The notes under the pieces were generated by a model, which ran no database searches, was not told the DNA's origin, and saw nothing but the letters and a program-made list of their open reading frames with translations. The translations under genes and the position numbers were made by a program. Below are positions 47,093-57,529 of a stretch of 64,000 nucleotides of DNA, one piece after another (positions within the stretch are counted from its first letter, which is position 1; the number at the start of each line of letters is the position of its first letter). The DNA comes from WLWS01 sp965243105. Its GTDB lineage: Bacteria > Pseudomonadota > Gammaproteobacteria > Eutrophobiales > Eutrophobiaceae. Where the stretch lies: NCBI GenBank assembly GCA_965243105.1, contig CBDEUC010000002.1, positions 558,001 to 622,000 of the forward strand, in the 5' to 3' direction.

Positions 47093-47524
47093 GTGAACGC
47101 AACTATGCAAAAATTTGGTGCGCCAGGCACCATAATCCAGGATTACGAACACTGGTGTGTGCTGTTGCGACCGGCGCAGGTTACCCTCGGATCGCTGGTC
47201 CTTGTGGCCCGCGACCCGGTAACAAGCTTCTCTGACCTGTCTTCAGAGAGTTTCGAAGAGCTGGGGAAAGTCACCTCTGGCATTGAAAAAACCCTCAAGA
47301 AGGGTTTTTCCTATGAAAAATTGAACTACTTGATGCTCATGATGGTCGATCCGGACGTCCATTTCCATGTCATTCCGCGCTATTCGAGTGTACGCCTCTT
47401 CGAAAACACGGAGTTTCAGGATAACAGTTGGCCGGGACCACCTGATGTCACCCATAGTCATGACACCAGTGCAGAATTGAACCAGCAAATACTCGAATTT
47501 TTAAGGGGAAACTGGATTCTATGA
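47093..47524 (+). CDS. HIT family nucleotide hydrolase/transferase
   Basis: A 143-residue histidine-triad protein. The motif reads D-V-H-F-H-V-I-P-R near residue 88; the middle (nucleophilic) and last His are kept while the first triad His is Asp. Start is GTG (alternative ATG at 47105). It heads the strand that carries the ceramide synthesis genes, 231 bases before the ligase gene. HIT proteins cleave nucleotide phosphoramidates or acyl-AMP-type bonds, so a link to the adenylate-forming ligase is conceivable but unproven. Confidence 0.85.
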   Translation: MNATMQKFGAPGTIIQDYEHWCVLLRPAQVTLGSLVLVARDPVTSFSDLSSESFEELGKVTSGIEKTLKKGFSYEKLNYLMLMMVDPDVHFHVIPRYSSVRLFENTEFQDNSWPGPPDVTHSHDTSAELNQQILEFLRGNWIL

Positions 47525-47755
47525 ATTTTAAGGTATTTTCATGATTTTGATGCATTTTTGCCTTAAATTGTGTAGGATGCGTCGCGAAACGCCTCCCGGG
47601 GGGGGGAGCGAGCCGGATTGCATCTGGCTGTCAAAAGGAAGTTTTGGAAAAGGACAATATTTAAAATTAATCATTGACCTGGTTTATCGGCTTCGATTCG
47701 CTGTTATGCCGCGTCAAAAATTTGGTGTTTGACCAAAGTTGGAGTCAAAAAAGCC

Positions 47756-49507
47756 GTGAAACAAGACGTAATTAAAACTAACAATAGTATTCCACAACGC
47801 CTTGCGAATTTTGAAACCCTGACAGAAGCTCTGGATTATGCTGCAACTGGAACGACCGGTTGTAACTTCTTTGATGCAAGGGGTAACCTTCGTGAAGTTA
47901 TTACCTATTCCGAGTTGCGCGAACGTGCACTGGAAACAGCCAGGCGTTTTCACGGATTAAACTTGAAGAAAGGCGATCGCGTTGCCTTGATCGCTGACAC
48001 CGAAGCTGATTTTATTATCCTGTTCTTTGCCTGCCGTTATGCAGGACTTCTTCCCTACGCAATGCCCGTGCCTGTTAACCTGGGCAGTCATAACATCTAC
48101 GTACAGCAACTTGCTGGCCTGCTTAAAGGCGGAGAAGCATCGATTGCCGTTGCACCAGAAGAGTTCATCGGCTTCCTTGAAGAAGCCGCAGAAAACGTTG
48201 AAAACCTGCGATGGGTTGGTACTCCAACACAACTTAACGAACTCGACTGTGCAGATGTTCAGTTTACTCCGAACTCCAAGGATGAGCCTGCGTACCTACA
48301 GTTTACTTCTGGTAGCACGCGTTTCCCGCAGGGCGTCGTAATTTCTGAAAAAGCAATCATGAGTAACCTGCAGGGAATCACGAGGAGTGGTTTGCAGGTA
48401 AGAGAAGGCGATCGTTGTGCGTCCTGGTTACCCTTTTACCATGACATGGGGCTTGTAGGTTTTGTGCTTGGCCCAATCGTTTCCCAGCTCACGGTTGATT
48501 ACCTGCGTACTCGCGATTTCGCCATCAGGCCATTACAGTGGTTACGCATGATCAGTCGTAATGAATGCAGCATCGCATTCAGTCCACCTTTTGGTTACGA
48601 GTTGTGTGCCAGGAGAGTGCGTGAATCGGATCTTGAAACGCTTGACCTTTCCAGCTGGCGCATCGCTGGCGTTGGTGCCGAGATGATCAGGCCCAGCATT
48701 CTTGAAAACTTTGCCCAGGTACTTTCACCCGCAGGTTTCAGCGCTAATGCGTTCCTGCCCTGCTATGGTCTTGCAGAGGCCTCGCTTGCAGCGAGTTTCT
48801 CGCCCCTGGATGAAGGCCTTGATGTCATGCACATTGATGCCCTCGCCCTGGCGGAACGTGGTGTGGCGGTGCGTGTACGTTCTGACAACCGCAAGGTTAA
48901 TTCAATTGTGAATTGCGGAAAGGCCCTGCCAGAGCACGATATCAAGATCGTGAACAAGGAAGGAGACGAACAGCCCGATCTGCGAGTTGGGCGTGTATTG
49001 ATGCGCGGCCCCAGCCTGATGGAAGGCTACCTGAATAACAAAGAGGCCACCGATGCTGTACTGTCAGAAGACGGTTGGCTGGATACAGGCGATCTCGGCT
49101 ACATGTTCGAGGATAACCTCTACCTTAGCGGACGCCGCAAGGACGTCATCATTGTAAATGGCCGAAACATTCGTGCCCAGGATCTTGAAGAACTTGCAGA
49201 AGAACAGCCAGAAGTCCGCATGGGTGACGCATCTGCCTTTGGCCTGGAGGATTCCGATGGACAGCAGACTGTTGTCCTGGTTGTTGAATGCAGAATTTCC
49301 AAGACTGCAGAAAGGCAATCACTGATTTCCCGCCTGCAGCGCCTCGTGTATGAAAGTTTTGGGATTCACTGCGTTGTTGAACTGGTTAAACCACACACTC
49401 TTCCCCGTACGTCGTCCGGCAAGCTATCCAGGGTAGCTGCTCGAAAGGGATTCATGGAAAGAGCGGACTGGAACCAGGACAACAATTCGCAGAGCGAACT
49501 GGGCTAG
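47756..49507 (+). CDS. Fatty acyl-AMP ligase / acyl-ACP ligase
   Basis: An adenylate-forming enzyme that activates a fatty acid and loads a carrier protein, probably the ACP encoded downstream. The A-motifs are LQFTSGSTRFPQGVVISEKA, YGLAEASLAASF, GWLDTGDLGYMFEDNLYLSGRRKDVIIVNGRNIRAQDLEE and LPRTSSGKLSR. The glycine-rich loop with a Ser-Thr-Arg instead of Thr-Gly-Lys is seen in FAAL-type enzymes. Two starts are possible; the GTG at 47756 is chosen because GGAG lies upstream, while a TTG at 47729 gives nine more residues. In Caulobacter an equivalent enzyme belongs to the ceramide operon. Confidence 0.85.
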   Translation: MKQDVIKTNNSIPQRLANFETLTEALDYAATGTTGCNFFDARGNLREVITYSELRERALETARRFHGLNLKKGDRVALIADTEADFIILFFACRYAGLLPYAMPVPVNLGSHNIYVQQLAGLLKGGEASIAVAPEEFIGFLEEAAENVENLRWVGTPTQLNELDCADVQFTPNSKDEPAYLQFTSGSTRFPQGVVISEKAIMSNLQGITRSGLQVREGDRCASWLPFYHDMGLVGFVLGPIVSQLTVDYLRTRDFAIRPLQWLRMISRNECSIAFSPPFGYELCARRVRESDLETLDLSSWRIAGVGAEMIRPSILENFAQVLSPAGFSANAFLPCYGLAEASLAASFSPLDEGLDVMHIDALALAERGVAVRVRSDNRKVNSIVNCGKALPEHDIKIVNKEGDEQPDLRVGRVLMRGPSLMEGYLNNKEATDAVLSEDGWLDTGDLGYMFEDNLYLSGRRKDVIIVNGRNIRAQDLEELAEEQPEVRMGDASAFGLEDSDGQQTVVLVVECRISKTAERQSLISRLQRLVYESFGIHCVVELVKPHTLPRTSSGKLSRVAARKGFMERADWNQDNNSQSELG

Positions 49508-49519
49508 TTTCTATTTCCA

Positions 49520-50434
49520 ATGTCCGGGGTTGTGGCTCTAACAGGCGCCACAGGATTCATCGGGCGTTCACTTCTCGACTTTTTCCGACAGAACAATATT
49601 CACGTCCGTGCGCTTTGCCGCACCCGGCAAGCTGATGCGAGCAATGTGGACTGGGTTCAAGGTAGCCTGTCGAATACAAAGGCACTGAACACCCTGCTTG
49701 ATGGCGCAGGCGCACTCATCCATTGTGCAGGTGTTGTCAGGGGCAAGTCCCTGGATGATTTCAACGGGGTCAATACACGGGGAACTCAAAATATTATTGA
49801 TGCCGCCCGTGCACAGCCGAATAGTCCGCGTATTTTGTTTATGTCTTCACTGGCCGCGCGCGAAGCTGAACTTTCGTGGTATGCATCCAGTAAACACCAG
49901 GCAGAGTTATTGTTTAAGTCCTGTGATGACATTGACTGGACAATTTTCAGGCCTACGGCCGTTTATGGTCCGGGAGATACCGAGATTCGTCCCCTGCTGC
50001 AGCTAATCCGCAGGGGGCTGCTGCTGGCTCCTGCTGTTACTACTAACTTCACTCTTTTACATGTGCATGATCTTGTTGCGGCAGTTGCCCTCTGGCTGGA
50101 TGAATCCAGTGCCAATGGTAAGACCTATGAATTGGATGACGCTTCGCCAAGTGGTTATAATTGGGCCGTGCTGACAGAGCTGGCCAATGAAGTCTGGGGA
50201 AGGTCCGTAATACAAATACCCATTCCCCTGCCTGTTCTAAGAGTAGCCAGTAAAATGAATCTTACTGCAGCAAGGTTGTTCAACTATGCGCCTATGCTGA
50301 CACCCGGGAAGATTCAGGAAATTACTCACCCGGACTGGAGCTGTGACACGAGTGGAATATCCCGGGATCTCAACTGGAATCCCAGGATCAGGCTGGTAGA
50401 CGCCATGCATGATTTATCCCTGCTGGGACTATGA
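49520..50434 (+). CDS. NAD(P)-dependent epimerase/dehydratase-type reductase (CerR-like)
   Basis: A 304-residue extended short-chain dehydrogenase. The Rossmann motif is GATGFIG (9-15) and the active site YASSK (Y-x3-K). In Caulobacter the neighbour of spt with this fold, CerR, reduces the 3-keto group, likely after N-acylation. Here it stands between the acyl ligase and the ACP with gaps of 12 and 17 bases, which is the same kind of arrangement, so the same reaction is inferred. It is cytoplasmic. Confidence 0.8.
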   Translation: MSGVVALTGATGFIGRSLLDFFRQNNIHVRALCRTRQADASNVDWVQGSLSNTKALNTLLDGAGALIHCAGVVRGKSLDDFNGVNTRGTQNIIDAARAQPNSPRILFMSSLAAREAELSWYASSKHQAELLFKSCDDIDWTIFRPTAVYGPGDTEIRPLLQLIRRGLLLAPAVTTNFTLLHVHDLVAAVALWLDESSANGKTYELDDASPSGYNWAVLTELANEVWGRSVIQIPIPLPVLRVASKMNLTAARLFNYAPMLTPGKIQEITHPDWSCDTSGISRDLNWNPRIRLVDAMHDLSLLGL

Positions 50435-50451
50435 ACTGATTGATCGTTACG

Positions 50452-50706
50452 ATGAAAGCAAGTTACGAAGAAATTCTCGACAGACTGAACGGACAGCTGG
50501 CCTCCATTGCACCGGAGGGAGCTGAATTTGATGAATCAACGGACCTCGTTGAAGGTCTTGGACTTGACTCGTTCAAGGTCCTCGACCTGCTCATGGAAAT
50601 TGAAGACGAATTCGACATATCAATCCCCATGAATGTACTGGCTGATGTAAAGACGGTAAAAAACATGGCTGAGAGAATCCAGGAAATAGGGCCAGACACA
50701 AAGTGA
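50452..50706 (+). CDS. Dedicated acyl carrier protein
   Basis: An 84-residue ACP starting MKASYEEILDRLN. The phosphopantetheine site is GLGLDSFKVLDLL, with Ser40 as the attachment residue. Its GLDSF differs slightly from the fatty acid synthase ACP (DSLD), which is common for specialised carriers. Its stop overlaps the Spt start (GTGA), so the two are translationally coupled. It probably presents the acyl chain to serine palmitoyltransferase. Confidence 0.9.
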   Translation: MKASYEEILDRLNGQLASIAPEGAEFDESTDLVEGLGLDSFKVLDLLMEIEDEFDISIPMNVLADVKTVKNMAERIQEIGPDTK

Positions 50707-51890
50707 GCCTGTTCGATAAGTTCCAGACACTGGCAAAGGATCGAGAAGCATTACTTTCCGTTGGCTTTGATCCCTTTGGCACCCCCATTGAGAAAGTCTT
50801 TTCTCCCACCGAGGCACAGATAGATGGCCGACGCATCATTCTTGCCGGCACTAACAATTACCTGGGACTGACTTTTAACGAAAACTGTCTCAGGGCGGCG
50901 CACGATGCGATTGATAACCAGGGTACGGGTACGACGGGATCTCGCATGGCAAATGGCAGTTTCGCCGGCCATCGGGCACTGGAACAGGAAATGGCTGATT
51001 TTTATGGCTGCCGGGCAAGTATTGTTTTTACCACCGGCTACCAGGCAAACCTCGCCGTAATAACCGGGCTGACAGCACCTGGCGATGTAATTGTTATCGA
51101 TGCTGACTGCCATGCCAGCATTTATGATGGCTGCAAGATGAGCGGCGCGGATATTGTCCGCTTTAAGCATAACGATGCATCTGACCTGGACAAGCGATTA
51201 AAACGACTGGGCGAACGGGCGGCGAATGCCCTGATCATCGTTGAAGGTATTTACAGTATGCTGGGTGACCGTGCTCCCCTGCCTGAGATTGTCGAGGTAA
51301 AAAACAGGTATGGCAGCTTACTGGTCGTGGACGAAGCACATTCGCTGGGTGTGCTTGGAGAAAAAGGCCAGGGACTCGTTGAGGAAACCGGCATGCTTGC
51401 TGAAACAGACTTTGTCGTTGGCACCTTTAGCAAGAGCCTCGGCAGTATCGGAGGATATTGCGTCAGCAATCATCCCGAGCTCGATTTCCTGCGCTATTCA
51501 AGCCGACCCTACGTTTTCACCGCGTCCCCCTCTCCGTCAGTGATTGCATCCACGCGCGAGGCCCTGAAACTGCTTGAGGCTGGAACAGGCTTGCGAAAAA
51601 GCCTCTGGAACAACGCAAACAAGCTTTACTCGAGCCTCGAAGCACTTGGCTACCGGCTGGGCCCCGAAGTAAGTACGGTGGTAGCAGTGATGCTTGATAC
51701 CCGGGAACAGGCTCTTGCCTTCTGGAGGGGACTGCTGGAGCACGGTATTTATGTAAACCTGGTATTTCCTCCCGCGACTCCCGGTGACAAGTCCCTGGTC
51801 CGATGCAGTGTCAGTGCAGCCCATACGGAAGAACAGATAAATACCATCTGCGCAGCGTTTGAAAACCTGCGCGATATTGCCGCCCAGTAG
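50703..51890 (+). CDS. spt: Serine palmitoyltransferase
   Basis: PLP-dependent alpha-oxoamine synthase that condenses L-serine with an acyl thioester to 3-ketosphinganine. 395 residues, starting at GTG. Key residues: the PLP lysine K244 in VGTFSKSLGSIGGY, stacking His137 in DCHASIYDG, D210 and H213 in VVDEAHSLGV, and the GTGTTGSR loop at 74-81. The family also includes AONS, KBL and ALAS, which are excluded mainly by context: a dedicated ACP, FAAL-type ligase and CerR-like reductase are adjacent. It converges on icmF. Confidence 0.88.
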   Translation: MSLFDKFQTLAKDREALLSVGFDPFGTPIEKVFSPTEAQIDGRRIILAGTNNYLGLTFNENCLRAAHDAIDNQGTGTTGSRMANGSFAGHRALEQEMADFYGCRASIVFTTGYQANLAVITGLTAPGDVIVIDADCHASIYDGCKMSGADIVRFKHNDASDLDKRLKRLGERAANALIIVEGIYSMLGDRAPLPEIVEVKNRYGSLLVVDEAHSLGVLGEKGQGLVEETGMLAETDFVVGTFSKSLGSIGGYCVSNHPELDFLRYSSRPYVFTASPSPSVIASTREALKLLEAGTGLRKSLWNNANKLYSSLEALGYRLGPEVSTVVAVMLDTREQALAFWRGLLEHGIYVNLVFPPATPGDKSLVRCSVSAAHTEEQINTICAAFENLRDIAAQ

Positions 51891-51930
51891 AGCGACTAAT
51901 CCGGTTAAGCAATTCGAAGGTAGTAAGGTT

Positions 51931-54900
51931 CTACATTGTGCGACGGTACTGACCACCTACCTCAAAAAATGTATCGGTTATCTGGCCGAGAGAGCAATGT
52001 TGCACGGCCCGCATCAGCGCGGCGAACATATTTTCATTATTGATCGCAGCATTTCTCAGCTCCTGCAGGGACTCGGCGGCAGAGTCAGAGTGGTCCTGCT
52101 GGAATTTTCGTAGCCTTTGTATCTGGCTTTGCTTTTCATCTTCCGTGGAACGCGCAAGCTCTACACTTGTACCCTCATCGCTGTCCTTTCCAGGAAACGT
52201 ATTCACACCAATTATCGGCAGGCTGCCATCATGCTTTCGATGTTCATAGTAAAGAGATTCGTCCTGGATTTTACCTCTCTGGTATCCCCTTTCCATGGCA
52301 CCCAGGACACCGCCACGTTCAGAAATTCTTTCAAACTCCTGCAATACAGCTTCCTCTACCAGGTCGGTCAGCTCTTCAATAATGAATGAGCCCTGTACCG
52401 GGTTTTCATTTTTTGCCAAGCCCCACTCCTTGTTGATCACGAGCTGTATTGCCATGGCCCTGCGAACTGATTCATCCGTCGGGGTGGTTATCGCCTCATC
52501 ATAGGCATTGGTGTGCAGGCTGTTACAGTTGTCATAGATGGCAATCAGCGCCTGCAACGTGGTACGTATATCATTAAAAGCCATTTCCTGGGCGTGCAAT
52601 GACCGTCCTGAAGTTTGAATGTGATATTTCAATTTCTGGCTTCTTTCATTTGCGCCATATTTAAAACGCATTGCGGTTGACCATATTCGGCGCGCTACCC
52701 TGCCCAGCACGGTATATTCAGGGTCCATACCATTGGAAAAGAAAAACGAAAGGTTCGGTGCGAAGTCATCGATGTGCATTCCCCGGGCAAGGTAGGCTTC
52801 AACAAAAGTAAACCCGTTTGACAGGGTAAACGCCAGCTGGGAGATGGGGTTAGCCCCGGCTTCGGCTATGTGATAACCGGAAATCGACGCAGAGTAGAAA
52901 TTCCTGACTTTCTTATCAATGAAATATTGCTGGATATCGCCCATCATTTTCAGGCTGAATTCAGTGGAAAAAATACAGGTATTTTGTCCCTGGTCTTCTT
53001 TCAATATATCCGCCTGCACCGTGCCACGAACGTTTTCAAGGGCAAAGGCGCCGAGTTTTTCCATTTCATCTGCGGAAGGATCCCGACCATTTTCCCTTGC
53101 GAACTTATCCACCTGCTGATCGATAGCCGTGTTTAAAAACATCGCCAGTATGGTAGGGGCCGGCCCGTTGATTGTCATTGATACCGAAGTGGCAGGACTG
53201 CAAAGGTCAAAGCCATCGTAAAGGGCCTTCATGTCATCAAGCGTGGCAATGGAAACACCTGAATTACCCACCTTGCCGTAAATATCAGGTCGCTCATCGG
53301 GATCAAAGCCGTATAGCGTCACCGAATCAAACGCGGTAGAAAGACGCTTGGCCTCCGAATGTTCAGACAGCTTCAGGAAACGCCTGTTGGTGCGAAATGC
53401 ATCGCCTTCACCGGCAAACATCCTTGTAGGATCTTCGTTTGCACGTTTAAAAGGGAAAACACCAGCCGTAAATGGGAAATACCCCGGCAGGTTTTCCAGC
53501 AACAGCCAGCGTAGCAACTCACCATGATCTTCGTATTTCGGTAAGGCCACCTTGGGTATCTTCAGACCAGAGAGCGATTCAGTGGTGAGCTCCGTGGAAA
53601 TTTCCCTGTCGCGAATTTTCACGGTATGAACATCACCCTGGTAATCCTTTTGAATCTCGGGCCAACGCTGCAATAACCTGGCAGCGCGATGATCAAGTTT
53701 CTCCTCTCGCTCGCTGATCAGCTCGTCAAGCTCGCTCGCGTCTTTTCCCGATTCCCTTAACAGCCTCTGGCTTTCCTGTAATTGCTGTCTTTCCCGGGCA
53801 ATTTTCACCTGCTCGCGGACAGTCCCATGGTAGCCACGAACAGTTTCCGCAATTTCTGCAAGATATCGCTGCCTCTCGGGAGGTACGATGACAGCCCTTT
53901 CACTGGACACTTTGATATCCAGCCGCGGCAGAACACCTGGGTAGCTTCTCAGACCCTGGTTTTTAAGTATGCCCAGCAGGTGCTGATACAGCGCGGTCAC
54001 GCCATCATCGTTAAACCTGGACGCGATACTGCCATATACCGGCATATCTTCAGGCATTCGGTCAAAGGCCTGCTGATTGCGTTGCATTTGCTTGCTGACG
54101 TCCCGCAGTGCGTCCTCACCACCTTTCCGATCAAACTTGTTGATGGCGACAGCATCGGCAAAATCAAGCATATCTATCTTTTCCAGCTGGCTTGCGGCAC
54201 CAAACTCGGGTGTCATCACGTAAAGTGAGCTATCCACATAAGGAACAATCCCTGCGTCACCCTGGCCGATGCCCGGCGTTTCAACGATGATGAGGTCAAA
54301 ACCGGAAACTTTTACCGCCTGTATGATCCTGTCCAGGTAGTCCGGTACCTCCATTGAGGCCTTCCTGGTTGCGATGGAACGCATGTAGATATTGTCGTGG
54401 TAAATCGCATTCATGCGAATTCGATCACCAAGCAGCGCTCCCCCGGTTTTACGCCGACTTGGATCAATTGCAAGCACCGCTATTTTCAAACTGTCCTCGC
54501 TGTCAACGCGAAATCGGCGAATGATTTCATCCGTCAGCGAAGATTTTCCTGCTCCACCGGTTCCGGTAATACCAAGCACCGGTGTCTGCTTACCACGGGC
54601 GCTGGCCTCATTTTCAATTTGTCGTTGCTGCTTGTCGGATACACTACCGCGCTCCAGGGCAGTAATGACCCTGGCCAGGGTGCGCCTGTCACCACGGTTG
54701 AGTTCAGTAAGGTCTGCCGCCACGGTGTCCTCGGGAAGCGACCTGCTGCGCTCGAGCATGTCATCGATCATGCCCTGCAAGCCTATTTTCTGGCCGTCTT
54801 CAGGTGAATAGATTCGACTCACGCCGTAGTCGTGCAATTCATCAATCTCCTTGGGAATGATGACGCCACCACCGCCGCCAAATATCCTGATATGCCCGGC

Positions 54901-55200
54901 CCCGAGCCGCTTGAGCTCATCAACCATGTATTTGAAATACTCGATATGACCACCCTGGTACGAGCTGATGGCAATTGCCTGTACGTCTTCCTGCAGCGCC
55001 GATTGAATCACCTCGGCAACAGAGCGGTTGTGCGCCAGGTGGATCACTTCGGCACCGGATGCCTGCAGGATTCGTCGCATGATATTGATGGCAGCGTCAT
55101 GACCATCAAACAGGCTCGCAGCCGTGACAAAACGAACTGGAAAATCGCTATCTTGTTGAATTTCTGGTGTTTTTGAAAGGTGACTCTCGGTAACGACCAT
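51931..55200 (-). CDS. icmF: Fused isobutyryl-CoA mutase IcmF (B12-dependent)
   Basis: A 1089-residue fusion of three parts. The N-terminal B12 domain has [17 protein letters not shown] with the base-off His. A MeaI-type G-protein chaperone follows (P-loop [17 protein letters not shown], then [12 protein letters not shown] and [11 protein letters not shown]). The C-terminal mutase TIM barrel includes [23 protein letters not shown] and [23 protein letters not shown]. It interconverts isobutyryl- and n-butyryl-CoA or related acyl-CoAs in valine-type catabolism. It needs adenosylcobalamin, consistent with the B12 uptake genes at 34-37 kb. A divergent MerR gene and palindromic operator lie upstream. 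Confidence 0.95.
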   Translation of the reverse strand: MVVTESHLSKTPEIQQDSDFPVRFVTAASLFDGHDAAINIMRRILQASGAEVIHLAHNRSVAEVIQSALQEDVQAIAISSYQGGHIEYFKYMVDELKRLGAGHIRIFGGGGGVIIPKEIDELHDYGVSRIYSPEDGQKIGLQGMIDDMLERSRSLPEDTVAADLTELNRGDRRTLARVITALERGSVSDKQQRQIENEASARGKQTPVLGITGTGGAGKSSLTDEIIRRFRVDSEDSLKIAVLAIDPSRRKTGGALLGDRIRMNAIYHDNIYMRSIATRKASMEVPDYLDRIIQAVKVSGFDLIIVETPGIGQGDAGIVPYVDSSLYVMTPEFGAASQLEKIDMLDFADAVAINKFDRKGGEDALRDVSKQMQRNQQAFDRMPEDMPVYGSIASRFNDDGVTALYQHLLGILKNQGLRSYPGVLPRLDIKVSSERAVIVPPERQRYLAEIAETVRGYHGTVREQVKIARERQQLQESQRLLRESGKDASELDELISEREEKLDHRAARLLQRWPEIQKDYQGDVHTVKIRDREISTELTTESLSGLKIPKVALPKYEDHGELLRWLLLENLPGYFPFTAGVFPFKRANEDPTRMFAGEGDAFRTNRRFLKLSEHSEAKRLSTAFDSVTLYGFDPDERPDIYGKVGNSGVSIATLDDMKALYDGFDLCSPATSVSMTINGPAPTILAMFLNTAIDQQVDKFARENGRDPSADEMEKLGAFALENVRGTVQADILKEDQGQNTCIFSTEFSLKMMGDIQQYFIDKKVRNFYSASISGYHIAEAGANPISQLAFTLSNGFTFVEAYLARGMHIDDFAPNLSFFFSNGMDPEYTVLGRVARRIWSTAMRFKYGANERSQKLKYHIQTSGRSLHAQEMAFNDIRTTLQALIAIYDNCNSLHTNAYDEAITTPTDESVRRAMAIQLVINKEWGLAKNENPVQGSFIIEELTDLVEEAVLQEFERISERGGVLGAMERGYQRGKIQDESLYYEHRKHDGSLPIIGVNTFPGKDSDEGTSVELARSTEDEKQSQIQRLRKFQQDHSDSAAESLQELRNAAINNENMFAALMRAVQHCSLGQITDTFFEVGGQYRRTM

Positions 55201-55219
55201 TTGCTGGACTCCATGGGTA

Positions 55220-55248
55220 TTGCTTGCAGGGAATTGCTAAAGTATTAT
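55220..55248 (+). promoter_or_regulatory. Putative promoter of the MerR regulator gene
   Basis: A -35-like TTGCTT (55220-55225) and a -10-like TATTAT (55243-55248) are separated by 17 bases. The predicted start site would fall inside the palindrome at 55247-55274, consistent with repression by a protein bound there. Prediction by eye only. Confidence 0.4.
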
Positions 55249-55274
55249 ATTGACGTTTACGTAAACGTCAATAT
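55247..55274. promoter_or_regulatory. 28-bp perfect palindrome, LiuR-type operator
   Basis: Each half is ATATTGACGTTTAC and the second half is its exact reverse complement. The core TTGACGTTTAC/GTAAACGTCAA resembles operators described for LiuR-type MerR regulators of branched-chain acyl-CoA breakdown. It lies between icmF (start 55200, minus) and the MerR gene (plus), overlapping the putative regulator start region, so it could control both. Confidence 0.85.
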
Positions 55275-55287
55275 GTTTAGAAACGCA

Positions 55288-55704
55288 ATGCAACACTCCA
55301 GCACTGCCAGGATCGAGACGCCAGCTACCGAGCGAAATTTCAGTATTTCCGAGCTTTCCCGGGAGTTTGGCATCACTACCCGGGCTATCCGTTTTTATGA
55401 AGATGAGCAGCTTCTGTCGCCTGAACGGCGCGGTCGTCAAAGGATATACAGCACTCGTGACTATACGCGCTTGAAGCTGATACTGAGAGGTAAGCGCCTG
55501 GGATTTAGCCTCGGTGAGATTAGGGATATGCTGAACCTGTACGATGCAGAGCCCGGTGAAGCGGCGCAGCTCGAGGTCGCTATACACAAAAGCGCTGAAA
55601 GGAAACTACAACTGCAGCAGCAGCTTGAAGACATTCAGCTGACGCTCAGCGAGCTGGACGAGTTTGAACACAATTGTCGCCAGCGGCTCGATGAGCTGGG
55701 TTAA
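55288..55704 (+). CDS. MerR family regulator, LiuR-like
   Basis: A 138-residue MerR regulator: FSISELSREFGITTRAIRFYEDEQLLSPERRGRQRIYSTRDYTRLKLILRGKRLGFSLGEIRDML, then a coiled-coil dimerisation helix and a C-terminus with a single cysteine. The frame is open further upstream, but earlier starts would place coding sequence across the palindromic operator; ATG at 55288 is preferred, ATG at 55273 possible. It is divergent from icmF and probably senses an acyl-CoA intermediate to control it. Confidence 0.88.
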   Translation: MQHSSTARIETPATERNFSISELSREFGITTRAIRFYEDEQLLSPERRGRQRIYSTRDYTRLKLILRGKRLGFSLGEIRDMLNLYDAEPGEAAQLEVAIHKSAERKLQLQQQLEDIQLTLSELDEFEHNCRQRLDELG

Positions 55705-55750
55705 AAGCTGCCCTGCTTGTTGCGACCGAGCCTTTTTCGACTAACAACAA

Positions 55751-57385
55751 CTATTCGGCGGGAAAGGAGTAATCCCTGAACTGCTCCCGCAACGTCAACT
55801 TGTGAATTTTACCGGTGGCGGTATGCGGTATCTCGTCAACGAACACCACGTCATCAGGTAGCCACCACTTAACCACCCTGTCTTTCAACCACTCCAATAC
55901 CTGTTCCCTGGACAATTCCGCACCTTCCCGCTTGATAATGACAAGCAGCGGTCTTTCGGACCACTTCGGGTGTGGAATGGCAATGACCGCTGCCTCGCTC
56001 ACATCCGGGTGCCCCACGGCCTCGTTTTCAAGATCGATGGAGCTGATCCACTCACCACCTGACTTGATCACATCCTTGGCCCGATCGGTAATTTGCAGGT
56101 AGCCTTTTTCATCGATATTGGCGACGTCTCCGGTAGAAAACCAGCCATCTTCATCATGTGCATCACTTTCACCTTCGAGCCTGAAGTAGTCGCTGCAGAC
56201 CCAGGGCCCCCTCACCTTTAGCAGCCCGGAGGATTCGCCGTCGCGGGGTAACTCCTTATTGTCATCATCTACAACCTTCAGCTCGATACCGAATACGCTT
56301 CGGCCCTGTTTTAATCTCAGGCGAAACTGCTCGTCCTCTGGTAATTCGTCCATTCCGGGCACAACCGTATTAACCGTACCCAGGGGCCCGGTTTCTGTCA
56401 TACCCCAGGCATGCTTCATATATACGCCGTGCTTCTTTTGAAAATCCCGCATGATGGATTCAGGGCAGGCCGCGCCACCCACGATAACCCGCTCCAGGGT
56501 ATCCACGGATTTCCCTGATTCATCCAGGTAGTTCAAAAGTGCCAGCCATACCGTGGGCACACCTGCCGAAAAAGTCACTTTTTCTTCTTCAATAAGGTTT
56601 TGCAGTGTCTCCCCATCGCCCATCTTTGGTCCGGGAAACACTATCTTTGTCCCCACCATGGCCGCGGCATGGGGTATGCCCCAGGCATTAACGTGGAACA
56701 TGGGTACGATGGGCATGGCAACCTCCATTGCCGAAAAGCCAAAAACATCCGGGGTCAGTGACGCATAGGAATGCAGCACATTCGCACGATGGGTGTACAG
56801 CACGCCTTTGGGATTGCCGGTGGTGCCCGAGGTATAGCACAGCCCACTGGCGTGGTTTTCATCAAGATCCGGCCAGTCAAATTCCGCCGGCGAGTCCTTG
56901 ATAAAGGATTCGTAGCTTTGAATGTTATCCAGCGACGATTCCGGCATATGCTCGTCGTCAGTTAGAACGATGTACTTCTCCACGCACTTGAGCTGATCTT
57001 TCAAGGCCTCTAGCACTGGCAATATCAGGGGATCAACAAATACCAGCCGATCCTCAGCGTGCTGGATGATATAGGTTATTTGTTCGGGAAATAGCCGTGG
57101 ATTTACCGTGTGAGTAACAGCACCAATACCGGCTATGGCATAGTAAAGCTCAAAATGACGGTAGTCGTTCCAGGCCAGCGTGGCAATCCTGTCGCCCTGC
57201 TTGATGCCATATTCACACAGGGCATTTGCGAGTTTCCTGGTACGTGCAAATGCCTCAGCATAGGTATATCGATGTCTTGGATTATCCGCCGTAACCGAAA
57301 CGATCTCTGAGTCTGCAAACATGGCGTCTGCATGCCTCAGGATTGAAGATATGATCAGCGGCCTGTCCATAAACAAACCATTCAT
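55751..57385 (-). CDS. Acyl-CoA synthetase (AlkK/DmdB-type)
   Basis: A 544-residue acyl-CoA ligase. It starts [19 protein letters not shown] at 57385, with GAGGG ten bases upstream; a longer frame starting 48 bases earlier is not needed. Adenylation motifs: [65 protein letters not shown] and [13 protein letters not shown]. The N-terminal signature fits the medium-chain AlkK or methylthiopropionate (DmdB) group. It activates a medium-chain or branched acid; the precise substrate is unknown. Confidence 0.88.
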   Translation of the reverse strand: MNGLFMDRPLIISSILRHADAMFADSEIVSVTADNPRHRYTYAEAFARTRKLANALCEYGIKQGDRIATLAWNDYRHFELYYAIAGIGAVTHTVNPRLFPEQITYIIQHAEDRLVFVDPLILPVLEALKDQLKCVEKYIVLTDDEHMPESSLDNIQSYESFIKDSPAEFDWPDLDENHASGLCYTSGTTGNPKGVLYTHRANVLHSYASLTPDVFGFSAMEVAMPIVPMFHVNAWGIPHAAAMVGTKIVFPGPKMGDGETLQNLIEEEKVTFSAGVPTVWLALLNYLDESGKSVDTLERVIVGGAACPESIMRDFQKKHGVYMKHAWGMTETGPLGTVNTVVPGMDELPEDEQFRLRLKQGRSVFGIELKVVDDDNKELPRDGESSGLLKVRGPWVCSDYFRLEGESDAHDEDGWFSTGDVANIDEKGYLQITDRAKDVIKSGGEWISSIDLENEAVGHPDVSEAAVIAIPHPKWSERPLLVIIKREGAELSREQVLEWLKDRVVKWWLPDDVVFVDEIPHTATGKIHKLTLREQFRDYSFPAE

Positions 57386-57529
57386 TGCTTGTTGCCCTCC
57401 CCCACTTGCTTGATTGCTTTGCCCAGCAGGCAAAATACAGCATTAAGCCCATGATTTTGACATATTTTTTGTTTCGGCCCAAAGACAAAATACGCTATAG
57501 TCAGTACTGAGGATACGGGGTATAGATTA

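Noticed and set aside
55180..55287. N-terminal extension of the MerR regulator
   Set aside because: It would translate through the promoter and the palindromic operator; the family begins just before the HTH.
51931..57385. icmF and the acyl-CoA ligase as part of the sphingolipid locus
   Set aside because: They are convergent to spt, have their own regulator and operator, and belong to acyl-CoA breakdown; adjacency may be chance.
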